Part shown: one piece after another, positions 15,500 through 24,063 of the stretch
How positions within the stretch are numbered: position 1 is the stretch's first letter
Layout: every line of letters begins with the position of its first letter
NCBI GenBank assembly: GCA_937915755.1
Contig: CALGGR010000166.1
Coordinates: 1 to 41,290 of the forward strand
DNA length: 41,290 nt
Reading direction: 5' to 3'
DNA from: an uncultured Fretibacterium sp.
Lineage (GTDB): Bacteria > Synergistota > Synergistia > Synergistales > Aminobacteriaceae
Made by a program: the position numbers and the translations under genes
Notes under the pieces: model-generated
Databases searched by the model: none
The model's input: only the letters and a program-made list of their open reading frames with translations
What the model was told of the DNA's origin: nothing

Positions 15500-16628
15500 T
15501 ATTCTCATCAAGGGCGGCCATGTTGTTGACCCTTCTCAGAATCTCAACGCTGTAACCTCCGTCGCAATTTCAGGAAACAGGATTATTCCTGCCGACAGCG
15601 ACATCAAAGCGACACGGACGGTTGACGCTTCAGGGTGCTATGTATTTCCGGGACTGATAGACTTTCACACTCACCTGAATCATCTCGGCTCAGGACTCGG
15701 CACTAACCCCGACATAATGGCGGCTTCGGGCGTAACGTCAGCGGTTGATGCAGGCTCAACAGGCTGCCTGAACTTCCCGCTGTTCCTGAAAGAGACTCTC
15801 GAACGCTCAATTCTGAGACTGAAGGCGTACCTCTCTGTCTACTCTCTCGGAATAGGAGGCGGAGGATTTGCGGAGGACTTTGATCCTTCACGCTTTGACG
15901 AGAAACGAATTTCTGACACGTTCTCGCGCTATAGTGATTCGCTTCTCGGTCTCAAAATCCGCCTGAGCATTCCCCTCGCAAAGAGCATTGAGCCTCTTGA
16001 ACGAATGATTGAGATTGCGGAGCGTCTCGGGACTTCGGTGTGCGTACATACGACAAACCCGCCGTGTTCATGCGGTGAGATAGCCCGCGTTTTGAGAAAG
16101 GGCGACATATTCTGCCATGTCTATCACGGGAAGGGCGCGACAATTCTCGATGAAGCTGGGAATATTTACCCAGAGATTCTTGAAGCACGAAAGCGCGGAG
16201 TGATATTCGATGCTGCTCACGGAAACAATCACTTCTCGAACGCGATATGTGCAAAGTCCCTCGAACATGGATTCATGCCCGACGTCATTTCAACAGACAT
16301 GACAGGCGATAAGATGTTCTACGGCCTCAGAGCGAGAAGCCTTCCGTTCGTGATGTCGAAGTTCCTTTCGCTCGGAATGCCTCTCTATGATGTCATACGG
16401 TGCGTTACGGATACACCCGCAAGACTCATGAAGATGGGAGGAAGAACAGGGACGCTGAAGCCCGGAGCATTGGCGGACGTTTCAGTGTTCAGGCTTGAGG
16501 ACAGAGAATTTCCCACGATAGATTACAGCGGCGAGAAGTACACCTGTACGAAGATGCTTGTTCCGCAGATGACGATAATCGACGGCAACATAGTCTTCGC
16601 ACAGCAGGACTTCAGCATGATACAGTAA
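15489..16628 (+). CDS. Amidohydrolase-superfamily metalloenzyme, paralogue of the 7184 gene
   Basis: A 379-residue enzyme with the same metal-site layout as the gene at 7184: H60 and H62 (DFHTHL), K156 (LGLKIR), H187 (CVHTTNPP), H210 (IFCHVYHGKG) and D270 (STDMTG). The two share blocks such as VDASGC, VDAGSTG and a CVH/VMVH-x-TNPP motif, so they arose by duplication. The start is ATG at 15489 inside the end of the permease gene; a longer frame from 15462 is less likely because it overlaps the permease more and adds no conserved residues. As the last gene of the transport/CoA-transferase operon it probably hydrolyses an imported cyclic amide or N-acyl compound. Its stop is one base from the stop of the opposing LysR gene. 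Confidence 0.87.
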   Translation: MKADILIKGGHVVDPSQNLNAVTSVAISGNRIIPADSDIKATRTVDASGCYVFPGLIDFHTHLNHLGSGLGTNPDIMAASGVTSAVDAGSTGCLNFPLFLKETLERSILRLKAYLSVYSLGIGGGGFAEDFDPSRFDEKRISDTFSRYSDSLLGLKIRLSIPLAKSIEPLERMIEIAERLGTSVCVHTTNPPCSCGEIARVLRKGDIFCHVYHGKGATILDEAGNIYPEILEARKRGVIFDAAHGNNHFSNAICAKSLEHGFMPDVISTDMTGDKMFYGLRARSLPFVMSKFLSLGMPLYDVIRCVTDTPARLMKMGGRTGTLKPGALADVSVFRLEDREFPTIDYSGEKYTCTKMLVPQMTIIDGNIVFAQQDFSMIQ

Positions 16629-16629
16629 A

Positions 16630-17595
16630 TCACGGCATGAAGAGCTTATCGTATTTCGCATAAGTCATACATTGCCTCCTGACAAGCCCGATGAACTCAT
16701 AAGCATAGCTTGAGAACGTTCGTTTCTTGAGCCATGCTATGACCAACGGGTTTGTCTCTTTCATGTCCTTTATGGGGAAGACGTTTAGAATCCCCCCGCA
16801 TTCCTCATTGAGTTTCAGGAGCTTTGGAAGGTACATAGTCAGGCAGAAGCTCGCGGCGTAATCTCTTGCTGACATTATGTGATGGAGGTCAGGGTGCGAT
16901 GATACATGTATACAGTTAAGCTCAATGCCCAGCCTCTCAGCATGACGCTTCACCATGATGTGCGACCTAAATCCCGGAAGGTTCATCGAGAACGGAACGG
17001 CCTGAAATTCCCGAAGGTCAGCACCTGCCCTGAAAGCTTCCTTGCATTCAGGGTAAGTGTCAGGAAAATATTTCATCATCATGTTATCGCTTATCACCAA
17101 ATAGATATGCTCATTGAGGACTTCTGAACACGCAAAATTTTTCGGGTAATCCTCTGAGGCGTTGGCCACCATAATATCTAGCTGGTTATTCTCGACCATC
17201 CTGCATAATCGCGGAGAGTCCGCACTCGTAATTCTAAGATAGACATTCGGGAAGCTGCGGTGAAATTCTCCCAGAAGGTCAGGAATAAGAATCCTGAATC
17301 GTCCCTCAGTTGTGCCCAAGTGAATCTCATGGCCGGCCTCGTCAATCATCTCCGACAATCTGTCCCTGAAACCCTGTTCCGTAAGCTCAATGTCCCGCAA
17401 TGATGACGCTAAGAGTTCGCCCTCTGGTGTCAGGGAGAATACCGGCTTACGGTTGCATAGCCTAACGCCTAATTCTGCCTCAAGACGCTGAAGGTACTTG
17501 CTGAGATTCTGATGCGAGACATAAAGTCTGTCAGCGGCTTTCCGGAGATTAAGCTCCTCAGCTATTGCGAGAAAGTATTTGTAGTTAGCAAACAT
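16630..17595 (-). CDS. LysR-family transcriptional regulator
   Basis: A 321-residue regulator. The winged HTH is in residues 1-60 (FLAIAEELNLRKAADRLYVSHQNLSKYLQRLEAELG), with SHQN where most members have SQPA/SQSA. The periplasmic-binding-like effector domain follows (IHLGTTEGRF, DIMVANASEDY, LVISDN). Its ATG overlaps the 3' end of the amidase gene by 11 bases, so the two are co-transcribed, and it converges on the CoA-transferase operon. It is the natural candidate regulator of that operon or of the amidase, but no operator was identified. Confidence 0.92.
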   Translation of the reverse strand: MFANYKYFLAIAEELNLRKAADRLYVSHQNLSKYLQRLEAELGVRLCNRKPVFSLTPEGELLASSLRDIELTEQGFRDRLSEMIDEAGHEIHLGTTEGRFRILIPDLLGEFHRSFPNVYLRITSADSPRLCRMVENNQLDIMVANASEDYPKNFACSEVLNEHIYLVISDNMMMKYFPDTYPECKEAFRAGADLREFQAVPFSMNLPGFRSHIMVKRHAERLGIELNCIHVSSHPDLHHIMSARDYAASFCLTMYLPKLLKLNEECGGILNVFPIKDMKETNPLVIAWLKKRTFSSYAYEFIGLVRRQCMTYAKYDKLFMP

Positions 17596-18397
17596 GCCCG
17601 TAAACGTCCGGCCTCCTGTGATTTAGGCTCGGCATTCTTGCTCTGACGGTATCAACATAGTCCGTATCAATCTCAGCCATGAGGACACATTCACGGTCGC
17701 TTGCTTTAGCGATGACGTTCCCGAAAGGGTCAACAACCATTGACCGCCCTGTGGAGGTCATATTCCGCTTAGTCCCAATTTGGTCAGGCGCGACGATCCA
17801 GCAGGCATTCTCAATGGCTCTCGCCCGCAATAGAGTCTCCCAATGGTCTCGGCCTGTGTTGATATTGAACTCCGACGGGACAACGATAATTTTTGCGTCC
17901 CTGAGTGCCATAGCCCTGAAGAGTTCGGGGAATCTAAGGTCATAGCAGATTGCGACTCCCATTTTTGCGAAAGGTGTTGTGAACGTTGAGATGCTGCTTC
18001 CTGCTGATATGATGCTGGACTCGGTGAGTGTTGCGTGATCAGCAAGGTGAATCTTCCTGTACATGGCCGCAACATTACCTTTGGGGTTGAATACGGCTGA
18101 GGTGTTGTAGACGTGAGTGTCATCATCAGGGATTCTTTCTGCGATACTGCCTCCGAGAATCCAAGTGTGATGCTCACATGCTTTCCTGCTGAAAAGTTCT
18201 GATGTCTCGCCGTCTGGAATGTCCTCTGAATTTTCGATGAAGCCCCGCCGTCCTCCGATGTAATTCACGAACTCAGGCATTGCGATAAAGTCAGCACGTT
18301 TTTCCGCAGCCTCATCAATCATTCGTGAGATTTTCGCAAGATTAGTGTCCTTGTCGTCCTGTGAATCAATCTGCAATAACGCTGCCCTGAATATCAT
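17585..18397 (-). CDS. Carbon-nitrogen hydrolase (nitrilase superfamily) amidase
   Basis: A 270-residue enzyme of the nitrilase/omega-amidase superfamily. The Glu-Lys-Cys triad is visible: E42 in MPEFVN, K115 in YRKIHL and C151 in ICYDLRFPEL, with the N-terminal RAALLQID strand. The YRKIHL and CYDLRFPEL versions are those of the Nit1/Nit2 and omega-amidase branch, which deamidate omega-amides such as deaminated glutathione or 2-oxoglutaramate (family knowledge). Its ATG directly follows the TAG of the 48-residue ORF, and its end overlaps the LysR start, so three genes form one minus-strand unit. Confidence 0.92.
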   Translation of the reverse strand: MIFRAALLQIDSQDDKDTNLAKISRMIDEAAEKRADFIAMPEFVNYIGGRRGFIENSEDIPDGETSELFSRKACEHHTWILGGSIAERIPDDDTHVYNTSAVFNPKGNVAAMYRKIHLADHATLTESSIISAGSSISTFTTPFAKMGVAICYDLRFPELFRAMALRDAKIIVVPSEFNINTGRDHWETLLRARAIENACWIVAPDQIGTKRNMTSTGRSMVVDPFGNVIAKASDRECVLMAEIDTDYVDTVRARMPSLNHRRPDVYGHVC

Positions 18398-18544
18398 CTA
18401 ATAGAACCCCCTTACGAACCATTCTTCAACAGCTTCCGTCGTATGAGCCGGAGTATTCTTCAAAGCCTCAAGCTCACGGCGTAACTCGTCCCTTTCGCGC
18501 GTAACTTCCTCAAGCCTTATTCTAAGTTCCTCAATCTCATTCAC
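18398..18544 (-). CDS. Small 48-residue coiled-coil protein
   Basis: A GTG start at 18544 with GGAGG 8 bases upstream and a stop (18398-18400) immediately followed by the amidase ATG. The first 30 residues are almost all E, R and L in heptad spacing (NEIEELRIRLEEV, RERDELRRELEALK), a strong coiled coil, followed by a short tail EEWFVRGFY. Codon use and the TAG-ATG junction support a real translated gene coupled to the amidase. A TATAAT at 18574-18569 on this strand may be its -10. Function unknown; it may be an assembly or partner peptide. Confidence 0.7.
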   Translation of the reverse strand: MNEIEELRIRLEEVTRERDELRRELEALKNTPAHTTEAVEEWFVRGFY

Positions 18545-18642
18545 GAATTATTCCTCCCTTTTATATAAATTATAATCCGTGCCATTGGATTTTACTGACT
18601 GCGGGATTATGAATGCAGGCAATAATGTATCACGATTGATGA

Positions 18643-18648
18643 TATAAT
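18643..18648 (+). promoter_or_regulatory. Extended -10 promoter of hydG
   Basis: TGATATAAT gives an extended -10 (TGN plus TATAAT at 18643-18648); no good -35 is seen at the expected distance. Transcription would start near 18655, so the leader consists largely of dispersed repeat copy B. GAGGAGGG at about 18698-18705 is the ribosome site. Confidence 0.5.
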
Positions 18649-18655
18649 CATGGTC

Positions 18656-18691
18656 AAAAATTTCTGACGGCGAAGAGTTTTCCAACGCTCT
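18656..18691 (+). repeat. Dispersed repeat, copy B (hydG leader)
   Basis: Matches the segment at 9277-9315 (core AAAAATTTCTGAC-GC-AAGAGTTTT). With its left flank it forms an imperfect palindrome, GTCAAAAATTTCTGAC, so it could be an operator as well as a repeat. Confidence 0.6.
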
Positions 18692-18717
18692 GACCCCGAA
18701 GAGGAGGGTAAAACTTA

Positions 18718-20160
18718 ATGTACAATCCATCATCGCCGCATGCAGACGATTTTATTAACCACGAGGAAATTCTTGACACTCTGATTTATGCCGAAGCTCA
18801 CAAGAATGACACGGCACTGATTGACTCGCTCCTTGAGAAAGCGCGTCCGAAGTTCAACGAGAAAGGCTGTACGTGTTCGGGATTGACTCATCGTGAAGCG
18901 TCAGTATTGCTCGCTTGTGAAGACCCCGAAATCATCAGCCGAATCTACAAAGTCGCCGAAGAAATCAAGCAGGCATTCTACGGGAACAGGATAGTCCTCT
19001 TCGCGCCTCTCTACCTCTCGAACTACTGCATCAACGGCTGCCTCTACTGTCCATATCACACGAAGAACAAGACGATCCCGCGCAAGAAACTCACTCAGGA
19101 CGAAATACGCGCGGAAGTCATAGCGTTGCAGGACATGGGGCATAAACGCCTCGCAATCGAAGCAGGTGAAGACCCCGTAAACAATCCAATTGAATACATA
19201 CTCGACAGCATAGCGACAATCTACAGCGTTCACCACAAGAACGGAGACATTCGCCGTGTCAACGTCAACATTGCCGCAACAACCGTCGAGAATTACCGAA
19301 AGCTCAAGGAAGCCGGAATCGGGACTTACATTCTTTTCCAAGAGACTTACAACCGGAAACGTTACGAGGAACTTCACCCAACAGGCCCCAAACACGACTA
19401 CGCCTACCACACTGAGGCACATGACAGGGCACAGCAGGGCGGAATTGATGACGTAGGATTAGGGGTACTGTTCGGGCTTGAGGGGTACAAGTACGAGTTC
19501 GCGGGACTCTTAATGCACGCTGAACACTTGGAGGCTGTATTCGGAGTTGGGCCGCACACGATAAGCGTACCGAGAGTTAAGCCGGCAGATGACATTGACC
19601 CTGAGGAGTTCAACAACTCGATACCCGATGAGATATTCACGAAGATTGCGGCGTGTATAAGGGTCGCTGTGCCTTACACGGGAATGATAATCTCAACGCG
19701 TGAAGGCGAATCAGTCCGCGCGAAAATGCTTGAGGTTGGAATATCACAAATCAGCGGAGGTTCGAGGACTTCTGTCGGAGGCTACACTACGGAAGAGAGA
19801 CCTCACGACACGGAGCAGTTCGACGTTTCCGACCAGAGGACACTCGACGAGGTTGTACGATGGTTGATGGAACAGAATCATATTCCGTCGTTCTGCACTG
19901 CATGTTACAGGGCCGGAAGGACGGGCGACAGGTTCATGGCACTCTGCAAGTCCGGGCAGATTCTCAACTGCTGCCACCCCAACGCACTCATGACACTCAC
20001 GGAATATTTGGAGGATTACGCCTCGCCGGAGACCAAGAAAATAGGATATGAGATGATTGAGCGTGAACTTGAGAGAATCCCGAGAGAGAACGTCCGCGAA
20101 ATTGCACGGAAGAACATCGAGGCCATGAGGAATGGAAACGCGAGAGACTTCAGGTTCTAG
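18718..20160 (+). CDS. hydG: [FeFe]-hydrogenase maturation radical SAM tyrosine lyase HydG
   Basis: A 480-residue radical SAM enzyme that cleaves tyrosine to supply CO and cyanide for the H-cluster. The SAM cluster motif is C104-INGC-LYC (C104, C108, C111), within LSNYCINGCLYCPYH. The C-terminal second cluster site is present as CTACYRAGRTGDRFMALC near residues 393-415. Length and both motifs match active HydG and differ from ThiH, which lacks the C-terminal cysteines. hydF overlaps its end by 29 bases. hydE and the hydrogenase itself are not in the window. Confidence 0.96.
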   Translation: MYNPSSPHADDFINHEEILDTLIYAEAHKNDTALIDSLLEKARPKFNEKGCTCSGLTHREASVLLACEDPEIISRIYKVAEEIKQAFYGNRIVLFAPLYLSNYCINGCLYCPYHTKNKTIPRKKLTQDEIRAEVIALQDMGHKRLAIEAGEDPVNNPIEYILDSIATIYSVHHKNGDIRRVNVNIAATTVENYRKLKEAGIGTYILFQETYNRKRYEELHPTGPKHDYAYHTEAHDRAQQGGIDDVGLGVLFGLEGYKYEFAGLLMHAEHLEAVFGVGPHTISVPRVKPADDIDPEEFNNSIPDEIFTKIAACIRVAVPYTGMIISTREGESVRAKMLEVGISQISGGSRTSVGGYTTEERPHDTEQFDVSDQRTLDEVVRWLMEQNHIPSFCTACYRAGRTGDRFMALCKSGQILNCCHPNALMTLTEYLEDYASPETKKIGYEMIERELERIPRENVREIARKNIEAMRNGNARDFRF

Positions 20161-21337
20161 CCTCAACGATACACCTTCAGGCGAGCGCACACACATAGCG
20201 TTCTTCGGGCTTCGCAACGCCGGAAAATCATCGCTCGTAAACGCTGTAACAGGTCAAAATCTCGCAATAGTCTCAGACGTTAAAGGCACTACGACCGACC
20301 CTGTAAGCAAGGCTATGGAGCTTTTACCTCTGGGGCCGGTTGCTATTATTGATACGCCGGGGCTTGATGATGAGGGTGAGCTTGGCAAGATGAGAGTGAG
20401 ACGGGCAATGAACGTTCTCGCAAAATGTGATGTCGCTGTTCTCGTTCATGATGCCTCACAGGAATTTTCACAGGCTGAGAATGAATTGCTGAAACTCTTT
20501 GACGAACGTAAACTGCCATGCATAGTCGCGCATAATAAGGCCGACCTCCTAACCTCACGCAAGGAAGGCACATTCTACGTCAGCGCAATAACCGGCGAAA
20601 ACGTGAACGCCCTCAAGGAACGAATAGCTTCACTCACAAAGAAGGACGTTCCCGAAAAGAGGCTCGTCGCAGACCTTCTCACTCCCGGCGATATTGTGAT
20701 ACTCGTTGTTCCTGTCGACAAAGCAGCTCCGAAAGGCCGCCTGATTCTCCCTCAGCAGCAGACAATCCGGGACATTCTTGACTCACGATGCTCATGCTTG
20801 GTGTGTCAGGATACGGAGCTTCCGGCCATGTTGAAGGCTCTAACGGTCAAGCCCGCAATAGTAATCACTGACTCGCAGGTTTTCGGGAAGGTCGATGCCA
20901 TAGTCCCAAAAGACATTCCCCTGACATCATTCTCGATACTTTTCGCGCGGTACAAGGGTGATTTGAAGATTCTTGCTGACGGCGCAATGAAACTCTCGGC
21001 CCTGAAGGACGGCGATAAAGTTCTAATATCGGAGGGCTGTACACATCACAGGCAGTGCGGGGACATCGGGACGGAGAAAATCCCGGAATGGATACGGAAA
21101 TTCAGCGGGGCTAATCCTGAGTTCTCGTTCACGTCAGGCGGTGAGTTTCCAGAAGCTGATGGGCTGAAAGACTACGCGCTGATCGTGCATTGCGGTGGCT
21201 GTATGCTTAACGAGCAGGAGATGAAATCACGCCTCGAGCGCGCGCGAATTGCCGGAGTACCAATCGTGAATTACGGGGTTGCAATCGCTGAGATGCACGG
21301 GATATTACGACGAAGCCTTGAACCTTTCACGCTATAA
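20132..21337 (+). CDS. hydF: [FeFe]-hydrogenase maturation GTPase HydF
   Basis: A 401-residue scaffold that carries the 2Fe precursor to apo-hydrogenase. The GTPase domain has the P-loop GLRNAGKSS (26-34), TTTDP, the G3 motif DTPG and the G4 motif NKAD. The C-terminal cluster-binding domain has CTHHRQCGDIG and HCGGCML, the three-cysteine site of HydF. The start is ATG 20132 inside the hydG end, so translation is coupled. The next gene begins at the base after its stop codon. Confidence 0.96.
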   Translation: METRETSGSSLNDTPSGERTHIAFFGLRNAGKSSLVNAVTGQNLAIVSDVKGTTTDPVSKAMELLPLGPVAIIDTPGLDDEGELGKMRVRRAMNVLAKCDVAVLVHDASQEFSQAENELLKLFDERKLPCIVAHNKADLLTSRKEGTFYVSAITGENVNALKERIASLTKKDVPEKRLVADLLTPGDIVILVVPVDKAAPKGRLILPQQQTIRDILDSRCSCLVCQDTELPAMLKALTVKPAIVITDSQVFGKVDAIVPKDIPLTSFSILFARYKGDLKILADGAMKLSALKDGDKVLISEGCTHHRQCGDIGTEKIPEWIRKFSGANPEFSFTSGGEFPEADGLKDYALIVHCGGCMLNEQEMKSRLERARIAGVPIVNYGVAIAEMHGILRRSLEPFTL

Positions 21338-22180
21338 ATGAGAGTAAAAGGGAAAAGGAAGGAAGCAGCTGAAAGGCTTTCAGAACTTACAGGCGAGAAA
21401 GCGATTTACACGAGGCTTCCCAGATGTGCTTATGAGGTTGGCTCATTCACGATTGAGAAGGATGGAACGTTATTGGCGCGTGAATGTGCTGACCTTTCTT
21501 TTTTGCGTACTCTCTCGGATGAGGGGTTCCTTGAGGGCTTTGAGGAACGAGTTTTTGAAACGCCTAAAGCCTACGAAACACCTGAAATCCTTAAAACTAA
21601 TGAAGCTCCCGAAACTCTTGAAGTCCCCGAAACAATTCAGCCTGAAAAATATCATGACGCTTTTATTTCCCTTCCTATGGCCGGGCATACTGTGAGAAGC
21701 CTTCGTAACCTTATACACATGATCTATGTCAGAGGGAAACTTCTAAGCAAAGCAACAGGCGGGGAATTTTTTTGCACTGAGGAACTTGCCGGAAGCCTGA
21801 ATGGATGCGAGGACATCGAAGAAATCATAACAGTCTCACAAAAAGGGCTGACAGGGTTGAAGTTCACGGAAGACTGGATTGCTTTCACAGGTTTTCCGTC
21901 AACCCAAGATGCGAAAGTGCAACATGTATTCAAACAGCTTTCTGAGAGAATGAACGAGAAAGCAAAATATAGTAAACACGTCATACTCAGGAGAATAGAT
22001 GAAACTAATGAACGCTACATATTCCGTTCTTGGCTGATGGCTATCGGCATGAAAGGTCCTGAATTTAAGACCGCGAGAAAAATGCTTCTTTCCCCGCTTT
22101 CAGGACATTCTGCTTTCAGGGATGAGGCCATGAAAATCCGCTGGAAAGAAAAACACGCTGCCAAAAGAACGCTCTCGTGA
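21338..22180 (+). CDS. Conserved protein of unknown function (resembles clostridial 'virulence-related' proteins)
   Basis: A 280-residue soluble protein. Its N-terminus, with KEAAERLSELTGEKAIY and then YEVGSFTIEKDGTLL, resembles proteins often labelled virulence-related in Firmicutes and their mobile elements; that is recalled from pattern, not from a search. Residues about 70-105 form a low-complexity linker of repeated ETPE/ETLE/ETIQ units. The C-terminal part (RNLIHMIYVRGKLLSKATG, then RRIDETNERYIFRSWLMAIGMKG) is helical. Its ATG directly follows the hydF stop with no gap, so it is probably translated by coupling. A link to hydrogenase assembly is not supported by anything except position. 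Confidence 0.75.
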   Translation: MRVKGKRKEAAERLSELTGEKAIYTRLPRCAYEVGSFTIEKDGTLLARECADLSFLRTLSDEGFLEGFEERVFETPKAYETPEILKTNEAPETLEVPETIQPEKYHDAFISLPMAGHTVRSLRNLIHMIYVRGKLLSKATGGEFFCTEELAGSLNGCEDIEEIITVSQKGLTGLKFTEDWIAFTGFPSTQDAKVQHVFKQLSERMNEKAKYSKHVILRRIDETNERYIFRSWLMAIGMKGPEFKTARKMLLSPLSGHSAFRDEAMKIRWKEKHAAKRTLS

Positions 22181-22191
22181 CACTATACAAA

Positions 22192-22220
22192 TCCCTCCCG
22201 CAGAAATTATACAGGAGGGA
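22192..22220. terminator. Bidirectional terminator between the hyd operon and cysE
   Basis: TCCCTCC (22192-22198) pairs with GGAGGGA (22214-22220) around a 15-base loop, flanked by CTTTAAT on one side and TTTGTATAG (minus strand) on the other. It lies between two convergent genes. Confidence 0.75.
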
Positions 22221-22228
22221 CTTTAATA

Positions 22229-23029
22229 TCACCTTTCGTTAAGAACGACCCTTCCGGATTTCACCGAGTGAGTGAGCCATACGTTGCCGCCTATAACGCA
22301 GTCATCACCGATTACAGTCTGGCCTCCGAGTATCGTAGCTCCCGCGTAAATCACGACGTTGTTCCCGATGTCAGGGTGCCTCTTTATGCCTTTGACCAGT
22401 GAGCCGTCAGGAGCTGCATCAAAGCTCTTCGCGCCTATCGTAACATTCTGGTATATCTTGACCCTGTGCCCAATCGTCGAAGTCTCGCCTATAACGACTC
22501 CTGTCCCATGATCTATGAAGAAGTATTCCCCGATTGTCGCGCCCGGATGAATGTCAATCCCCGTCAGCCTGTGAGCATATTCTGTGATTATTCTCGGCAC
22601 TAACGGAACATTCATCACGTAAAGCTCGTGGGCAATCCTGTACGCGCTTATCGCGGTGAAAGCAGGGTAGGCGAGAATTATCTCATTCGGACTCTTCGCC
22701 GCAGGGTCTCCTTGATACGCCGCAACAATATCCGTCCACAATACCCGCCTGATCTCAGGAAGTTTCGACAATAGCATGGTCGTGAATCTTTCAGCCTTTT
22801 CATCGTCCGAGAGCCTCGATATTGCCGATTTAAGCCCCTCGCCTGCAAGTCTGAGATTCTCAGCGATGCTAAGTCCCTCAGGGTTGACGTGCGAAGGGAA
22901 CATTGCCGCCTGAAGATTCCTGAACGCCGCCTCCGTGCTGTCCTTTATGCCGTTGAAATCAGCCTCTTCCTTGTCCGCAAAAAGTCTCAGACCTTCCTCC
23001 GCTGACTTCAGAGCCTCCTCTAAATTCAT
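22229..23029 (-). CDS. cysE: Serine O-acetyltransferase
   Basis: A 266-residue enzyme making O-acetylserine from serine and acetyl-CoA, the committed step of cysteine synthesis. An alpha-helical N-terminal domain is followed by left-handed beta-helix hexapeptide repeats: GIDIHPGATIGEYFFIDHGT, VVIGETSTIGHRVKIYQNVT, and HPDIGNNVVIYAGATILGG. The catalytic His lies in the FIDHG motif. The long N-terminal extension is like that of EpsC-type enzymes. Its ATG is 3 bases after the cysK stop. The C-terminus ends soon after the beta-helix, so the usual feedback tail is short. Confidence 0.94.
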   Translation of the reverse strand: MNLEEALKSAEEGLRLFADKEEADFNGIKDSTEAAFRNLQAAMFPSHVNPEGLSIAENLRLAGEGLKSAISRLSDDEKAERFTTMLLSKLPEIRRVLWTDIVAAYQGDPAAKSPNEIILAYPAFTAISAYRIAHELYVMNVPLVPRIITEYAHRLTGIDIHPGATIGEYFFIDHGTGVVIGETSTIGHRVKIYQNVTIGAKSFDAAPDGSLVKGIKRHPDIGNNVVIYAGATILGGQTVIGDDCVIGGNVWLTHSVKSGRVVLNER

Positions 23030-23032
23030 GGC

Positions 23033-23965
23033 CTATTCTGCAAAAAGTGCCGTCGAAAGATAACGCTCGCCCGTGTCAGGAAGTATGACGACGATATTCT
23101 TCCCTTCATTCTCTGGCTGTTTTGCTGTCTCAATCGCGGCGAAAAGCGCAGCACCCGATGAAATTCCCGCGAGGAATCCCTCAACCCTGCCGAGTAATTT
23201 CCCAGTGTTGATTGCATCATCGTCGTTGACCGTTATGACCTTGTTGTAGATTCTAGTGTTGAGGACTTCAGGAACAAAGCCCGCACCTATTCCCTGAATC
23301 TTGTGTGCCCCTGAACGTCCCGCCGAAAGCACAGGAGACCCCGAAGGTTCAACCGCGAAAATCTTAACGTCAGGATTCATTGAGCGCAGATATTCGCCAG
23401 TACCCGTGAGAGTCCCGCCTGTTCCGACACCAGCGATGAAGATGTCGACATGGCCGTCAGTGTCCTGCCAGATTTCCGGCCCTGTTGTGAGACGGTGAAT
23501 CTTTGGGTTCGACGGGTTTACGAACTGACCGGCTATGAAGCTGTCAGGAATTTCTGCCGCAAGCTCTGAGGCTTTCTCGATTGCGCCCGACATTCCCTTT
23601 TTCCCTTCAGTCAGGACAAGTTCAGCACCGTATGCTTTCATGAGCTTTCTTCGTTCGATAGACATAGTTTCGGGCATTACGATTATTATTCTGTAACCTC
23701 GTGTTGCCGCGACTGATGAGAGACCGATGCCTGTGTTGCCGCTTGTTGGCTCGATGATAACGCTGCCGGGCTTGAGGAGTCCTGCTTCTTCCGCGTCGTC
23801 AAGCATTGCTTTTGCGATCCTGTCCTTGACGCTTCCGGCGGGGTTGAAGTATTCGAGTTTTGCGAGGATTTTCGCGTTAAGCCCGAAATGCTTTTCTATC
23901 CTTGCGAGTTCGAGAAGCGGCGTGTGTCCTATGAGCTGGTCAATCGACGTGTAAACTTTCGACAT
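23033..23965 (-). CDS. cysK: Cysteine synthase A (O-acetylserine sulfhydrylase)
   Basis: A 310-residue PLP enzyme converting O-acetylserine and sulfide to cysteine. K47 in PAGSVKDR is the Schiff-base lysine, TSGNTG (74-79) binds the substrate carboxylate, and GTGGTLTGTG binds the PLP phosphate. Length is standard. It is first in the cysK-cysE unit, with AAGGAGA 9 bases before the ATG. About 100 bases upstream lies a 22-codon ORF rich in Cys codons (24064-24132). Between them is CCTGA-N7-TCAGG (24000-24016), which could be an operator or hairpin. Confidence 0.96.
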   Translation of the reverse strand: MSKVYTSIDQLIGHTPLLELARIEKHFGLNAKILAKLEYFNPAGSVKDRIAKAMLDDAEEAGLLKPGSVIIEPTSGNTGIGLSSVAATRGYRIIIVMPETMSIERRKLMKAYGAELVLTEGKKGMSGAIEKASELAAEIPDSFIAGQFVNPSNPKIHRLTTGPEIWQDTDGHVDIFIAGVGTGGTLTGTGEYLRSMNPDVKIFAVEPSGSPVLSAGRSGAHKIQGIGAGFVPEVLNTRIYNKVITVNDDDAINTGKLLGRVEGFLAGISSGAALFAAIETAKQPENEGKNIVVILPDTGERYLSTALFAE

Positions 23966-24063
23966 AATTACAATCTCCTTTGCATGTGCGTATATTTTAC
24001 CTGATATTGATTCAGGCTGCTGACAGAAATTTTTGTGTGAGAAACGGATTTACTTTGCGCAGA

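Noticed and set aside
18901..19422. Minus-strand ORF of 173 codons inside hydG
   Set aside because: Shadow of a strongly conserved gene on the other strand; no family resemblance.
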